In this document: positions 17,178 to 25,616 of the stretch, piece after piece | Position numbering within the stretch: the first letter of the stretch is position 1 | Layout: every line of letters starts with the position of its first letter | DNA from: Anaerolineales bacterium | GTDB lineage: Bacteria; Chloroflexota; Anaerolineae; Anaerolineales; E44-bin32 | Direction: 5' to 3' | DNA: 64,000 nucleotides | Assembly: GCA_029210945.1 (NCBI GenBank) | Contig: JARGGH010000011.1 | Location: forward strand, 1-64,000 | The notes under the pieces: model-generated | Databases searched by the model: none | What the model saw: the letters and a program-made list of their open reading frames with translations, nothing else | What the model was told of the DNA's origin: nothing | Position numbers and translations under genes: made by a program

Positions 17178-18488
17178 ATGCGTTTGAAGAGATACACACT
17201 GGTAGCCATGTTCATCATCCTGGCGCTCGTTTTTGCAGGGTGTGCACAGGCCACCCCGGAGCCTGCCGAAGAACCTGCCGGCGGAGAACCTGCTGGAGTA
17301 GAAGAGCCGGCCGAGGGGAAAGTTTTCACCATCGGCGTTCTCGGTCCGTTTACAGGACCTTCCGCCCGTACCGGTGAAGAGTTCCGCACCTCGTCCGAGA
17401 TGGCACTCGAGGCGATCGACTACACCATCGGCGATTACACGATTGAAGTTGTGTGGATCGACTCGCAATCCGACCCCGAAAAAGCGACGCGTGCCTACGA
17501 GGAAGCCATCGTTCAAGATGGCGTCCAAGCCGGTGCGATCAACTGGCACAGTTCCGTCTCCGTCGCGGTGATGGAAGTAACCGCCAAGCACAAGGTGCCT
17601 CATTTCTTCGGGTTCGGTGCCACCGAGGTCGTGAACGAGAAATTCGAATCCGACCCCGAGAAGTACGGGTATTGGACCTCCAAGGGTTGGCCAACCCCGG
17701 TGAAACTCACCGTGGGCTATGTGGAAGCGCTTGAAGGCGCGATCGCCGCCGGCGTCTGGACCCCCGAGAGCAAGACCGTCGCCATTTATGGCGAGGACAC
17801 CGACTGGGGCCGCAGCTTCGGCGAAGGCCTCGCCGGGCAGCTGGAAGAGGTTGGTTGGGAAGTCGTCGACCGGCAGTATTTCCCGATCGAGCAGACCGAG
17901 TTCTACCCGACCTTGAACTCTTTCAAGGACCAGGGCGTCGCGCTCGTTGCCGGCACCAGCACCGCGCCACCCTCGATCTCGGCCTTCATCAAGCAGGCCG
18001 ACGAGGTTGGCCTCGAGTCATTGATCATCGCCGACGGCCTCGGCTGGGTTGGTGAGTGGTACGACCTCACCGGCGATGCGTCCAACTACGTGATCGACCA
18101 GATCCCCGGCTTCGCATCCGACGCCGCCAAAGAATTTGCGGCTGCCTTCGAGGAGAAAAGCGGTCTGCAACCCAGCCCCTCCTCGGGTGGTCTCTCATTC
18201 GATGGCATGAATTTCTTCATCAAGGTCCTCCAGACCACGTATGCAGACTTCGGTGAGCTCAGCAAAGAAACCGTCTACCAGACCGTTCAGGATAAGGTCT
18301 GGACCGGCGAGCTGACGTACACAGCTGAAGATGGCGCGATCGTCATGCAAGAGTACAACTTCAGTGATCCGCCCGACCCAATCGTGGGCGGCGATTACTA
18401 CACCTTCCCCGTCCTGCAGTATATGGATGGCGATCAGGTGTATATCTTCCCTGAATCGATCGCTGAATCCGATCTGATGGTGCCGTAG
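17178..18488 (+). CDS. Liv-type ABC transporter substrate-binding lipoprotein
   Basis: A 436-aa periplasmic-binding-fold protein of the branched-chain amino acid/amide type (Peripla_BP_6). It has a lipobox at about residue 22 (LVFAGC), then a Glu/Pro/Ala-rich linker, then two lobes beginning with FTIGVLGPFTGPSARTGEE. Length is normal. It initiates an importer operon with two ATPases and two permeases, and has a strong AAACGGAGGAG ribosome site. Because the locus is full of methyltransferase genes, an N-methylated substrate such as a betaine is a reasonable guess, not shown. Confidence 0.88.
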   Translation: MRLKRYTLVAMFIILALVFAGCAQATPEPAEEPAGGEPAGVEEPAEGKVFTIGVLGPFTGPSARTGEEFRTSSEMALEAIDYTIGDYTIEVVWIDSQSDPEKATRAYEEAIVQDGVQAGAINWHSSVSVAVMEVTAKHKVPHFFGFGATEVVNEKFESDPEKYGYWTSKGWPTPVKLTVGYVEALEGAIAAGVWTPESKTVAIYGEDTDWGRSFGEGLAGQLEEVGWEVVDRQYFPIEQTEFYPTLNSFKDQGVALVAGTSTAPPSISAFIKQADEVGLESLIIADGLGWVGEWYDLTGDASNYVIDQIPGFASDAAKEFAAAFEEKSGLQPSPSSGGLSFDGMNFFIKVLQTTYADFGELSKETVYQTVQDKVWTGELTYTAEDGAIVMQEYNFSDPPDPIVGGDYYTFPVLQYMDGDQVYIFPESIAESDLMVP

Positions 18489-18504
18489 CACACGGCTCCA
18501 TGCA

Positions 18505-18533
18505 GGGGATGGCGGCTCGTCGCCGCCATCCCC
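18505..18533 (+). terminator. Strong hairpin between importer binding-protein and ATPase genes
   Basis: A perfect 12-bp hairpin (GGGGATGGCGGC and its complement, 5-nt loop) follows the binding-protein gene. No T-run follows, so full termination is doubtful. It probably stabilises the upstream mRNA and lowers expression of the ATPases, giving excess binding protein. Confidence 0.65.
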
Positions 18534-18630
18534 TCAGCTCTCTTAAAACAGGAAGATGCACTTCAAAGACTGAAATTCGGACTTATTAATCGCAGAAGAA
18601 GACGTACGCAAACAGACACGAGGGATATTT

Positions 18631-19365
18631 ATGAGCACGATCCTTGAAGTTCGTGAACTCACCAAACGCTTCGGCGGCCTGGTTGCCGTCAACGACGTCT
18701 CTTTCAAAATTGAAAAGGGTGAGATTTTTGGTTTGATCGGGCCGAACGGAGCCGGAAAAACCACGTTGCTCAACTGCATTGCAGGCACCCACGCACCCAA
18801 CGACGGCGTGGTCAGTTTCCTCGGCAAAAAGATGACCGGCTACAACGCCGATGTGCTCTGCCGTGCCGGCATGAGCCGAACGTTCCAGATCTCACAACCT
18901 TTCCCTCGCCTGACCGCGATCGAGAACGTGATGGTGGCGACCATTTTTGGAAATCAACGCTCCAATATTTTTAACCCGGAACAATGGGCAAATGAAATGC
19001 TGGAGTATGTTGAGTTCCCCATGCCTCCCGAAACATTGGCCTGCAACCTGAACACCGTGCAGCTAAAACGCCTTGATCTCGCCCGTGCGCTGGCCAGCGA
19101 GCCGGAATTACTCTTGCTGGACGAGTTGGCTGCCGGGCTCACGGAAGGTGAACTTCACGAACTGATGCAGATCATCCGCAAGATCCGTGATAACGGTGTG
19201 ACGGTCTTGATCATTGAGCACATCATGCGCGTGATCATGGGGCTTTGCGATCGGGTGATGGTCCTGCACTACGGACGCAAGATCGCCGAAGGGACCCCGC
19301 AGTCTGTTGCCAAGGATCCCAAGGTGACCGAAGCGTATCTTGGAGAAGAGACGCTGGCCGCGTAA
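18631..19365 (+). CDS. livG: LivG-type ABC transporter ATPase
   Basis: A 244-aa ABC ATPase. The Walker A is GPNGAGKTT (about residues 36-44), the Walker B region is LLLLDELAAGL, and the signature is degenerate (CNLNTVQLKRLDLARAL) as in LivG proteins. The H-loop His is in LIIEHIMRVIMGLCDRV. It powers import through the two permeases downstream. A 142-bp gap containing a hairpin separates it from the binding-protein gene. Confidence 0.9.
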   Translation: MSTILEVRELTKRFGGLVAVNDVSFKIEKGEIFGLIGPNGAGKTTLLNCIAGTHAPNDGVVSFLGKKMTGYNADVLCRAGMSRTFQISQPFPRLTAIENVMVATIFGNQRSNIFNPEQWANEMLEYVEFPMPPETLACNLNTVQLKRLDLARALASEPELLLLDELAAGLTEGELHELMQIIRKIRDNGVTVLIIEHIMRVIMGLCDRVMVLHYGRKIAEGTPQSVAKDPKVTEAYLGEETLAA

Positions 19366-19414
19366 GGCGCCTATTCAGATACGATGGATTACTTTTCGAG
19401 CAGGAGGAAGACCC

Positions 19415-20122
19415 TTGCTAAAAGTCAGTGAAATAGATGCGGGATATGGTTTCTTACAGGTCTTATGGGGAGTCTCGCTGGAAGTGCACGAGGGTGAATT
19501 CGTCGCGCTGGTAGGGCCGAACGGCGCGGGCAAATCAACGACGCTTCGAACGATCGCAGGGCTTATCGAACCCATGGCTGGCGAGATCTCGATCAACGGC
19601 GATCCGATTGGCGGCATGCCGGCCAACCTCGTCATCAAGGAGAAAGGCATCAGTTACATCTCTGAAAGCCTGAACCTTTTTTCTGACATGTCCGTCGAGG
19701 AGAATCTGCTGCTCGGGGCATATACGATCCGCGACAAGGCCCAGCAGAAGGAATCGCTGGCGTTCGTCTATGACCTGTTCCACCGCCTGGCAGAGCGCAA
19801 ATCCCAGCTGGCCGGGACGTTGAGCGGCGGTGAGCGAAAAATGCTGGCGATCGCGCGCGGGATTATGTCTAACCCCGATTTGCTGCTCGTCGATGAACCT
19901 TCGCTCGGCCTGGCGCCGAACCTGACCCACGATGTCTTTCAAGCACTGCTCAAACTGCGCGATCAAGGCGTCACGATCTTGCTTGTCGAGCAGAATGTCA
20001 ACACAACCCTTCACATCACTGATCGAGGCTACGTCATCGAGAAAGGTCAGATCATTATGGAGGGTGCTAGCAAGAAACTCTTAAATAACAAGCACGTCCA
20101 GGCTGCTTACCTGGGGATATAA
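19415..20122 (+). CDS. livF: LivF-type ABC transporter ATPase
   Basis: A 235-aa ABC ATPase: Walker A GPNGAGKST, signature LSGGERKML, Walker B DLLLVDEPSLGL, and the LivF-like ending HVQAAYLGI. The first ATG at 19340 lies within the preceding gene and is unlikely. I place the start at TTG 19415, which follows AGGAGG by 7 bp and yields the standard LivF N-terminus LKVSEIDAGYG. It would pair with the LivG protein as a heterodimer. Confidence 0.87.
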   Translation: MLKVSEIDAGYGFLQVLWGVSLEVHEGEFVALVGPNGAGKSTTLRTIAGLIEPMAGEISINGDPIGGMPANLVIKEKGISYISESLNLFSDMSVEENLLLGAYTIRDKAQQKESLAFVYDLFHRLAERKSQLAGTLSGGERKMLAIARGIMSNPDLLLVDEPSLGLAPNLTHDVFQALLKLRDQGVTILLVEQNVNTTLHITDRGYVIEKGQIIMEGASKKLLNNKHVQAAYLGI

Positions 20123-20158
20123 ACCCGTTGAGAACAGCACACTTCAGGAGCGCGATAC

Positions 20159-21205
20159 ATGGCTGAAACGGCATTGAAAAAGCGATCTCCATTTATTGAG
20201 TTTGTGAGCAAAGCCACCTCGAGCGCGGGGTTGACGATCATTTTCACGATCATCATCGCGATTGTGGCGACGGTTGTCGCCGGCCCGTTCACATTGCTGA
20301 ACGCGATCGTCACCGGCGGTATGTGGGCGCTGCTGGCTGCTGGCCTTTCACTCGTTTTCGGCGTCATGAACCTGGTCAACTTCGCCCACGGCGAGTTCTT
20401 CATGATCGGCGGGTTGACGGCCTATTATGTCTTCACCCCCATCTCCGCCTACCTTAAAGAAAACCCTTCGCCATTCCTCACCGCCCTGGCACCCTTCGCA
20501 GGCATCATCGCCGCGACGATCGTCGGTGCATTGGTGGGGATCGTTCTCGAAAAGCTCGTTTTTTACCAGCTGCGTAAGCGCACCAAAGAGCAGTGGGTGA
20601 TGAACTCGTTCCTGCTGACGGTCGGCATTTCGGTAATCATCATCAATGGCGTGCAAATCATCTGGGGCACCAATTATAAGGGGATTACGTCGTATTGGGA
20701 CGCGAAACCGCTGGAAGTCCTCGGCGTATTCATCTCCGTCGACCGCATCGTGGTCTTTGGGATTGCCATGGTGACAATGGCGATCTTCTGGTATTTCCTG
20801 CAGCGGACAACCACCGGGCGGGCGATCCGTGCCGTGTCGCAGGACGAGACCGGCGCCCAGATGGTCGGCATCGACCTCAACCGCATCCAGGTCCTGACGC
20901 TTGCATTGAGCAGCGCCCTGGCTGCCATGGCGGGTGCGAGTCTGCTCTTCATGTTTCCTTCCTACCCCACGGTCGGCCTTAAACCACTCTATATCGCCTG
21001 GTATGTCGTCATCCTTGTGGGGCTCGGCAACGTCGCCGGAGCGCTTGTAGGGGGCTTTATCGTGGCGCTGCTGCAAACGCTAACCGGCTATTTTATCGGT
21101 GTAACCTGGGACGATGTCATCCCGACAGCATTTGTTATGTTGATCCTCCTTATCCGCCCGTCCGGCCTCTTCGGCAGCGAGGTCAAGGGCGTTCACGAGC
21201 AATAA
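20159..21205 (+). CDS. livH: LivH-type ABC transporter permease
   Basis: A 348-aa membrane permease with about nine helices. The LivH hallmarks LLAAGLSLVFGVMNLVNFAHG (loop of conserved Gly/Asn-Phe-Ala-His) and the EAA-like region IRAVSQDETGAQMVGIDLNR are present. An N-terminal extension of about 45 residues precedes the first conserved helix. It forms the membrane channel with the LivM protein encoded 10 bp downstream. Confidence 0.9.
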   Translation: MAETALKKRSPFIEFVSKATSSAGLTIIFTIIIAIVATVVAGPFTLLNAIVTGGMWALLAAGLSLVFGVMNLVNFAHGEFFMIGGLTAYYVFTPISAYLKENPSPFLTALAPFAGIIAATIVGALVGIVLEKLVFYQLRKRTKEQWVMNSFLLTVGISVIIINGVQIIWGTNYKGITSYWDAKPLEVLGVFISVDRIVVFGIAMVTMAIFWYFLQRTTTGRAIRAVSQDETGAQMVGIDLNRIQVLTLALSSALAAMAGASLLFMFPSYPTVGLKPLYIAWYVVILVGLGNVAGALVGGFIVALLQTLTGYFIGVTWDDVIPTAFVMLILLIRPSGLFGSEVKGVHEQ

Positions 21206-21215
21206 AGGAATATCA

Positions 21216-22262
21216 ATGACTCAAAATTCATCGGTCAAATACACCTACGAAGAGCAGGAGCCGATTGAGCGCATCAAACGATTGGCGAAGAAATTTGGCA
21301 TCAGCCCGGTCGGCTTGTTGAGCCTTGTAATCCTGCTGATTCTCCCGTTCATCCCTCCCTTCAACCAGGAACATCTGCTGCGCTGGCTGGTCGGCGCCGC
21401 CCTGATCGCCGCCCAGACGATCGCGTTCGATTTCACCACCGGATACATCAACGTCGTGAACTTCGGTTTCGCGGCATTCCTTGGCGTCGGCGGCTACACC
21501 TCCGCCTTGCTGGCGGTAAATTTTGGCATTTCGCCCTGGATCGGCATCTTCCTGGGCGTGATCCCCTCAGCCGTGCTTGGCTTTCTGACGGGCATCCTTA
21601 CCCTCCGGCTGCGCGGCATCTTTGCGGCGCTTATGTCTTGGTTCGTGGGCCTGGCACTGCTCGGGCTGACACGCAACCTGACGGAGCTGACGCGCGGTCC
21701 GCTTGGTTTGAACGCGCCGACTTTCCTGGAAACAGCCTCCAACCGCCCATACTTCTACATCATTGTGGCGATGATGATGGTTACCTACCTGACCCTGCGT
21801 TGGATCACCAACGCACATTACGGGCTCGCATTCCGAGCGATCGGGCAGAACATCGACGCAGCCCGGGCATCGGGCATTAACCCGACCTATTACCGTGTCT
21901 TTAATTTCACACTTCAGTGCGCATTCGCCGGTTGGCTTGGTGGTTTCTATGCTCATTACTACGGGATCCTCACCCCGGCGCTGATGGCTACATCACACAC
22001 TGTGGAAGTGCTCGCCATATCCTACGTCGGCGGACGCGGGAGCATCTGGGGCGGAGCGTTTACCGCGTTTCCGTTCGTCTTCTTGATCGAGTTCCTGCGC
22101 TCAAACCTCACCGAACTCCCGGGTCTGCACCTCATCCTTTACGGCTTGCTGCTCATCCTTGTGATGATCTTCTACCCTGGAGGCGTCGCTCAAGTCTACG
22201 ACACGATCCGGGATCGGATTACAAACCGCAGCCCTCAAAACCAGTCGGCAGCAGCCGATTAG
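21216..22262 (+). CDS. livM: LivM-type ABC transporter permease
   Basis: A 348-aa membrane permease whose conserved segments VVNFGFAAFLGVGGYTSALL and FRAIGQNIDAARASGIN are typical of LivM. The last helices contain the ISYVGGRGSIWGGAF motif. It is the fifth and last gene of the importer. Together the five genes encode a complete hydrophobic amino acid/amide-type uptake system. Confidence 0.9.
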   Translation: MTQNSSVKYTYEEQEPIERIKRLAKKFGISPVGLLSLVILLILPFIPPFNQEHLLRWLVGAALIAAQTIAFDFTTGYINVVNFGFAAFLGVGGYTSALLAVNFGISPWIGIFLGVIPSAVLGFLTGILTLRLRGIFAALMSWFVGLALLGLTRNLTELTRGPLGLNAPTFLETASNRPYFYIIVAMMMVTYLTLRWITNAHYGLAFRAIGQNIDAARASGINPTYYRVFNFTLQCAFAGWLGGFYAHYYGILTPALMATSHTVEVLAISYVGGRGSIWGGAFTAFPFVFLIEFLRSNLTELPGLHLILYGLLLILVMIFYPGGVAQVYDTIRDRITNRSPQNQSAAAD

Positions 22263-22275
22263 GAGCATCTCGATC

Positions 22276-22452
22276 GTGCCTTTGATTGCCAGCTTCCCCA
22301 ACTTCATTAAAGAGGTCATCGATTATCGTGAGTTGCTGATCCGGTTGGATTCCAACAGCCTTGCGCGTGAAAGGCATCACATCAAACACCAAGCAACACC
22401 TGCGCTCCCCTGCATAGCACACTCGTCGAAAGCGGATCACCATGTCGAATAG
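22276..22452 (+). CDS. Possible small ORF, ABC-2 permease N-terminus-like
   Basis: From a GTG at 22276 behind an AGGAGC site, 58 codons run to a TAG that overlaps the next ATG by 11 bp. The first part, SFPNFIKEVIDYRELLIR, resembles the cytoplasmic N-terminus of polysaccharide-export ABC-2 permeases; the rest does not, and there is no membrane segment. It could be a leader that couples translation to the following methyltransferase gene, a relic, or a chance frame. Confidence 0.3.
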   Translation: MPLIASFPNFIKEVIDYRELLIRLDSNSLARERHHIKHQATPALPCIAHSSKADHHVE

Positions 22453-23872
22453 ACAACCCCAAGAACTGCTGGCCTCGACAGACATCGATACAATTCATGC
22501 CGGCACGATGAAGATCCTTTCAGAGACCGGCATCGCGTTTCCCAGCGAGCCCGCATTACAGGTTTTCAAAAACAACGGGTATCGGGTGGAAGATCAGGTG
22601 GTCTTTTTTGACGAGGGTGACCTGATGGCTCTGCTCGGAAAGGCTCCATCAGCGTTCCGGATCCACGCGCGCAACCCCGAGCACGACGTTCACGTCGGCG
22701 ATGGGAGCCCGGTTCTGGCTCCTGGCTACGGCGCGCCTTTCCTGGCCGACCGGGATGAAGGGGTGCGTAAACCGACGCTCGAGAATTACCGGACACTCGT
22801 CAGACTCGCTCACGCCCTGCCCAACCAGGATCTCAGCGGACATCTGCTTGTTCAACCGGATGATGTCGCCGCCGATGTCGCCCATCTACACATGCTCCAC
22901 GCTCATCTGCTCTATTCGGACAAACCGTTCGTCGGAAGCACTGAGGGTAAACGCGGCGCCAGACAAACGCTGGAGCTCACCGCGCTCGCGTTCGAGCAGG
23001 ATGTCGAGCGCCTGGCCGAAAAACCAGCTTTTATTGGATTGATCAACACCCTCAGCCCGCTTCGCTTTAGCGAGGAGATGATCGCGGCACTGCTGACCTA
23101 TGCCGCCGCCCGCCAACCCGTGATCGTCGCTGCGGCGACGATGGCCGGCTCAACCGGCCCCATCACGCTCCCGGCGATGCTCGTCCAGCAAAACGCCGAG
23201 ATTCTCGCCGGGATCGCGCTTGCCCAGCTCGTCGCCCCGGGCACGCCGGTGGTCTATGGCTCCACCTCAACCAACATGGATATGCGTACAGGGGCGATGG
23301 CGATCGGCAGCCCAGAGCTATCTTTGGTCGTGGCGGCCACTGCACAGCTCGCGCGTCGTTACGGGCTGCCCAGCCGGAGCGGAGGTGCACTCTCGGATGC
23401 GCATACGGCCGACGCTCGCGCCGGATCTGAGTCGGCGTTCAGCCTGCTCACAGCGTTTAACAGCGGGATTGACCTCATCCTGCACTCGGCGGGCATCTTA
23501 AGCTCGTTCCTGGTCTTCTCGAGAGAAAAGTTTGTCCTCGACGATGACCTTTGCGGGATGGCCCGCCGCTATCGGCACGGCCTGGACGTGAACGATGAAA
23601 CCCTTGGGCTTGAGTCAATCGCAAACACCGCTCACCAGGGAAATTATCTCAAAGACCCCATGACGATCGCGCGCTGCCGGACGGAATTCTGGAGCCCGGA
23701 CACATTTATGCGCGACAGCGTGCAGAACTGGATCGCTGGCGGGATGCAGGACGCAATGACACTGGCCGCCTTACGCGCCGATCAACTGCTGTCCGCTTAT
23801 GTGCAGCCTCCCACCGATCCAGCTGTCGAACAGCGCATCAACGCCTACATCGAGAAGGAACTGCAGCAGTGA
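22442..23872 (+). CDS. MttB-family methyltransferase, divergent member
   Basis: A 476-aa protein of the trimethylamine methyltransferase family (MttB/MtgB; TIM-barrel fold), which moves a methyl group from an N-methylated substrate to a corrinoid protein. The frame has no UAG, so no pyrrolysine is used. It departs from its three paralogues in this window: the conserved G-C-[ST]-D-S-K motif seen in them reads GGALSDAH here, so the Cys and Lys are missing. Its ribosome site is weak and the start overlaps a short upstream ORF, suggesting coupling. It may use a different substrate, or be inactive. Confidence 0.83.
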   Translation: MSNRQPQELLASTDIDTIHAGTMKILSETGIAFPSEPALQVFKNNGYRVEDQVVFFDEGDLMALLGKAPSAFRIHARNPEHDVHVGDGSPVLAPGYGAPFLADRDEGVRKPTLENYRTLVRLAHALPNQDLSGHLLVQPDDVAADVAHLHMLHAHLLYSDKPFVGSTEGKRGARQTLELTALAFEQDVERLAEKPAFIGLINTLSPLRFSEEMIAALLTYAAARQPVIVAAATMAGSTGPITLPAMLVQQNAEILAGIALAQLVAPGTPVVYGSTSTNMDMRTGAMAIGSPELSLVVAATAQLARRYGLPSRSGGALSDAHTADARAGSESAFSLLTAFNSGIDLILHSAGILSSFLVFSREKFVLDDDLCGMARRYRHGLDVNDETLGLESIANTAHQGNYLKDPMTIARCRTEFWSPDTFMRDSVQNWIAGGMQDAMTLAALRADQLLSAYVQPPTDPAVEQRINAYIEKELQQ

Positions 23873-23961
23873 ACACGTGCGGCCTTTTTGTGCGTTCCTC
23901 TCCTTCGGTGCAAAACACGCACCGTGAGATTGACGATGCAAGATAAATCCTGGAGGAACGG

Positions 23962-24270
23962 TTGAATTCAGGACCTGAACCGGATCCCGCAGAGTGGCGG
24001 ACACTCACTCCGGATGATGGGATGTACCTTAACATTCAAATAGACCGACAAGAATATCGCGTGCTCTCTGGGCTCTCGGTCGCCGCTGCGCTGATTACGC
24101 TTGGCTTCCGGGCCTTCCGGTCCACTGCGCAAGGTAAACGGCGCGGACTCTTCTGCGGCATGGGATCGTGTTATGACTGTCTGGTAGAGATCAACGGGGT
24201 CCCTGATCAGCGTGCTTGCTTGACCCGCGTAGAAGCGGGCATGCGCATCCGCACAGGGATTGATCAGTGA
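23962..24270 (+). CDS. Small [2Fe-2S] subunit of an opine/hydroxyproline-type dehydrogenase
   Basis: A 102-aa plant-type ferredoxin-fold protein with CGMGSCYDC and a later Cys in ACLT, forming a four-Cys [2Fe-2S] site. It is like the small subunit (HcnA/OoxX-type) of three-component FAD dehydrogenases for opines, hydroxyproline and glycine. The start is TTG at 23962 behind TGGAGGAAC, though an internal ATG could serve. It shares one base or more with the flavoprotein gene that follows, showing tight coupling. Confidence 0.8.
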   Translation: MNSGPEPDPAEWRTLTPDDGMYLNIQIDRQEYRVLSGLSVAAALITLGFRAFRSTAQGKRRGLFCGMGSCYDCLVEINGVPDQRACLTRVEAGMRIRTGIDQ

Positions 24271-25616
24271 TGAGACGGGTCGATCTCGCCATCGTGGGTG
24301 CTGGACCGGCCGGCGTTGCTGCGGCGGTTACTGCCGCTCGCCGCGGGCTCCGTGTGGCACTGATCGATGAAGCTCCCACGCCGGGCGGCCAGGTGCTCAC
24401 CAATCCGGGAACGTCGCGTCCGCATGATGCCAGAGGGCAGGCAATCGAACGCGGTCAAACGTTGCTTGCCGAACTCGGACGGCTGCCTGTCGAACTCTAC
24501 CGCGAGACGATCGCATGGGCGCTGGAAGGAACGTGCCTTGCGCTCAGCGGGCCGGAAAGTCCGAGTGAAATCGAGGCGGCCGCGTTGATCATCGCCACCG
24601 GTGGGCGCGAATACGTACCTCCCTTCCCGGGCTGGACACTGCCCGGCGTGATGACACTCGGTGGGGCACAGCGCCTGATCGACAAGCACGGCGTGCTGCC
24701 CGGGCGATCGATCCTGATCGCCGGTGCAGGCCCGCTGATGTGGGCGCTGGCCGCCAGCGTGCTTGAGAACGATGGGGAAGTGCTTGCGATACTGGATGCC
24801 AGCCGTCCGGCGGACTGGGCCCGGGCGCTGCCGCTGATCGGCACGCTCCAGGATCGCCTGAGGCTCGCCTGGCGCTACTTCAAAGTCATGCGCGGCAGCC
24901 GCACTCCTTATCTTTTCGCCCGCGGAGTGCTGCAGGCGCGTGGTGACGGCTACCTGGAAGCAGTCCTTGCAGGCGAACGGACCTATACCGCCGACTCACT
25001 CTGTGTGGGTTTCGGCTTTCGCCCGAACATCGAACTGCTTCAACTCGCCGGCTGTGGTTTCGTCTTCGAGCGCTGGCTGGGTGGTTGGATCCCCGCGATT
25101 GACGAACACATGCGGACCGACCAGCCGGCCATCTATGCAGCCGGCGAATGCAGCGGCGTGGGCGGCGCCGCGAAAGCGCTCCTGGAGGGTGAACTCGCCG
25201 CACTTGCCGCCGGCACCGGACTCGGTGTGCGCCTCGAGGCGCACGATGAGGATCGACTGGAGTGGCTCAAGAGACGACGCCAGCGCGAAATTCGCTTTGC
25301 CAGGGTGCTCAACCATGCCTGCAGGCCACCGCGCGCATACACCGACGACCTCGTGGATGAGACCATTCTTTGCAGGTGTGAGAGCGTGCGCTACGGGCAG
25401 GTCGAACAAGCGCTCCAACACGGAGCCACATCCCTCGACGGGCTAAAGAATGAACTGCGCGTCGGACAAGGGATGTGCCAGGGCAGAACCTGTGGCCCGG
25501 TACTCCAGCAAGTGCTTGCGCAGAAAGCCGGGCAAACTCGGGAGCAGATCCTGCCATTTCACGTCCGACCCCCGGTCAAGCCCGTTGAACTCGGGAAGCT
25601 GCAGGAGGCCGGATGA
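24270..25616 (+). CDS. FAD-dependent oxidoreductase with BFD-like [2Fe-2S] domain (HcnB/OoxA-type)
   Basis: A 448-aa subunit. The N-terminal dinucleotide-binding motif is VGAGPAGVAAAV, an internal one is ILIAGAGPLMWALAASVL, and the C-terminus has a BFD-like cluster domain: CRCES, then GQGMCQGRTCGP. This is the alpha-type subunit of the three-part flavoenzymes that oxidise secondary amines (opines, hydroxyproline, glycine in HCN synthase). A GTG at 24267 is an alternative start. It overlaps the next flavoprotein gene by 4 bp (25613-25616). Confidence 0.87.
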   Translation: MRRVDLAIVGAGPAGVAAAVTAARRGLRVALIDEAPTPGGQVLTNPGTSRPHDARGQAIERGQTLLAELGRLPVELYRETIAWALEGTCLALSGPESPSEIEAAALIIATGGREYVPPFPGWTLPGVMTLGGAQRLIDKHGVLPGRSILIAGAGPLMWALAASVLENDGEVLAILDASRPADWARALPLIGTLQDRLRLAWRYFKVMRGSRTPYLFARGVLQARGDGYLEAVLAGERTYTADSLCVGFGFRPNIELLQLAGCGFVFERWLGGWIPAIDEHMRTDQPAIYAAGECSGVGGAAKALLEGELAALAAGTGLGVRLEAHDEDRLEWLKRRRQREIRFARVLNHACRPPRAYTDDLVDETILCRCESVRYGQVEQALQHGATSLDGLKNELRVGQGMCQGRTCGPVLQQVLAQKAGQTREQILPFHVRPPVKPVELGKLQEAG

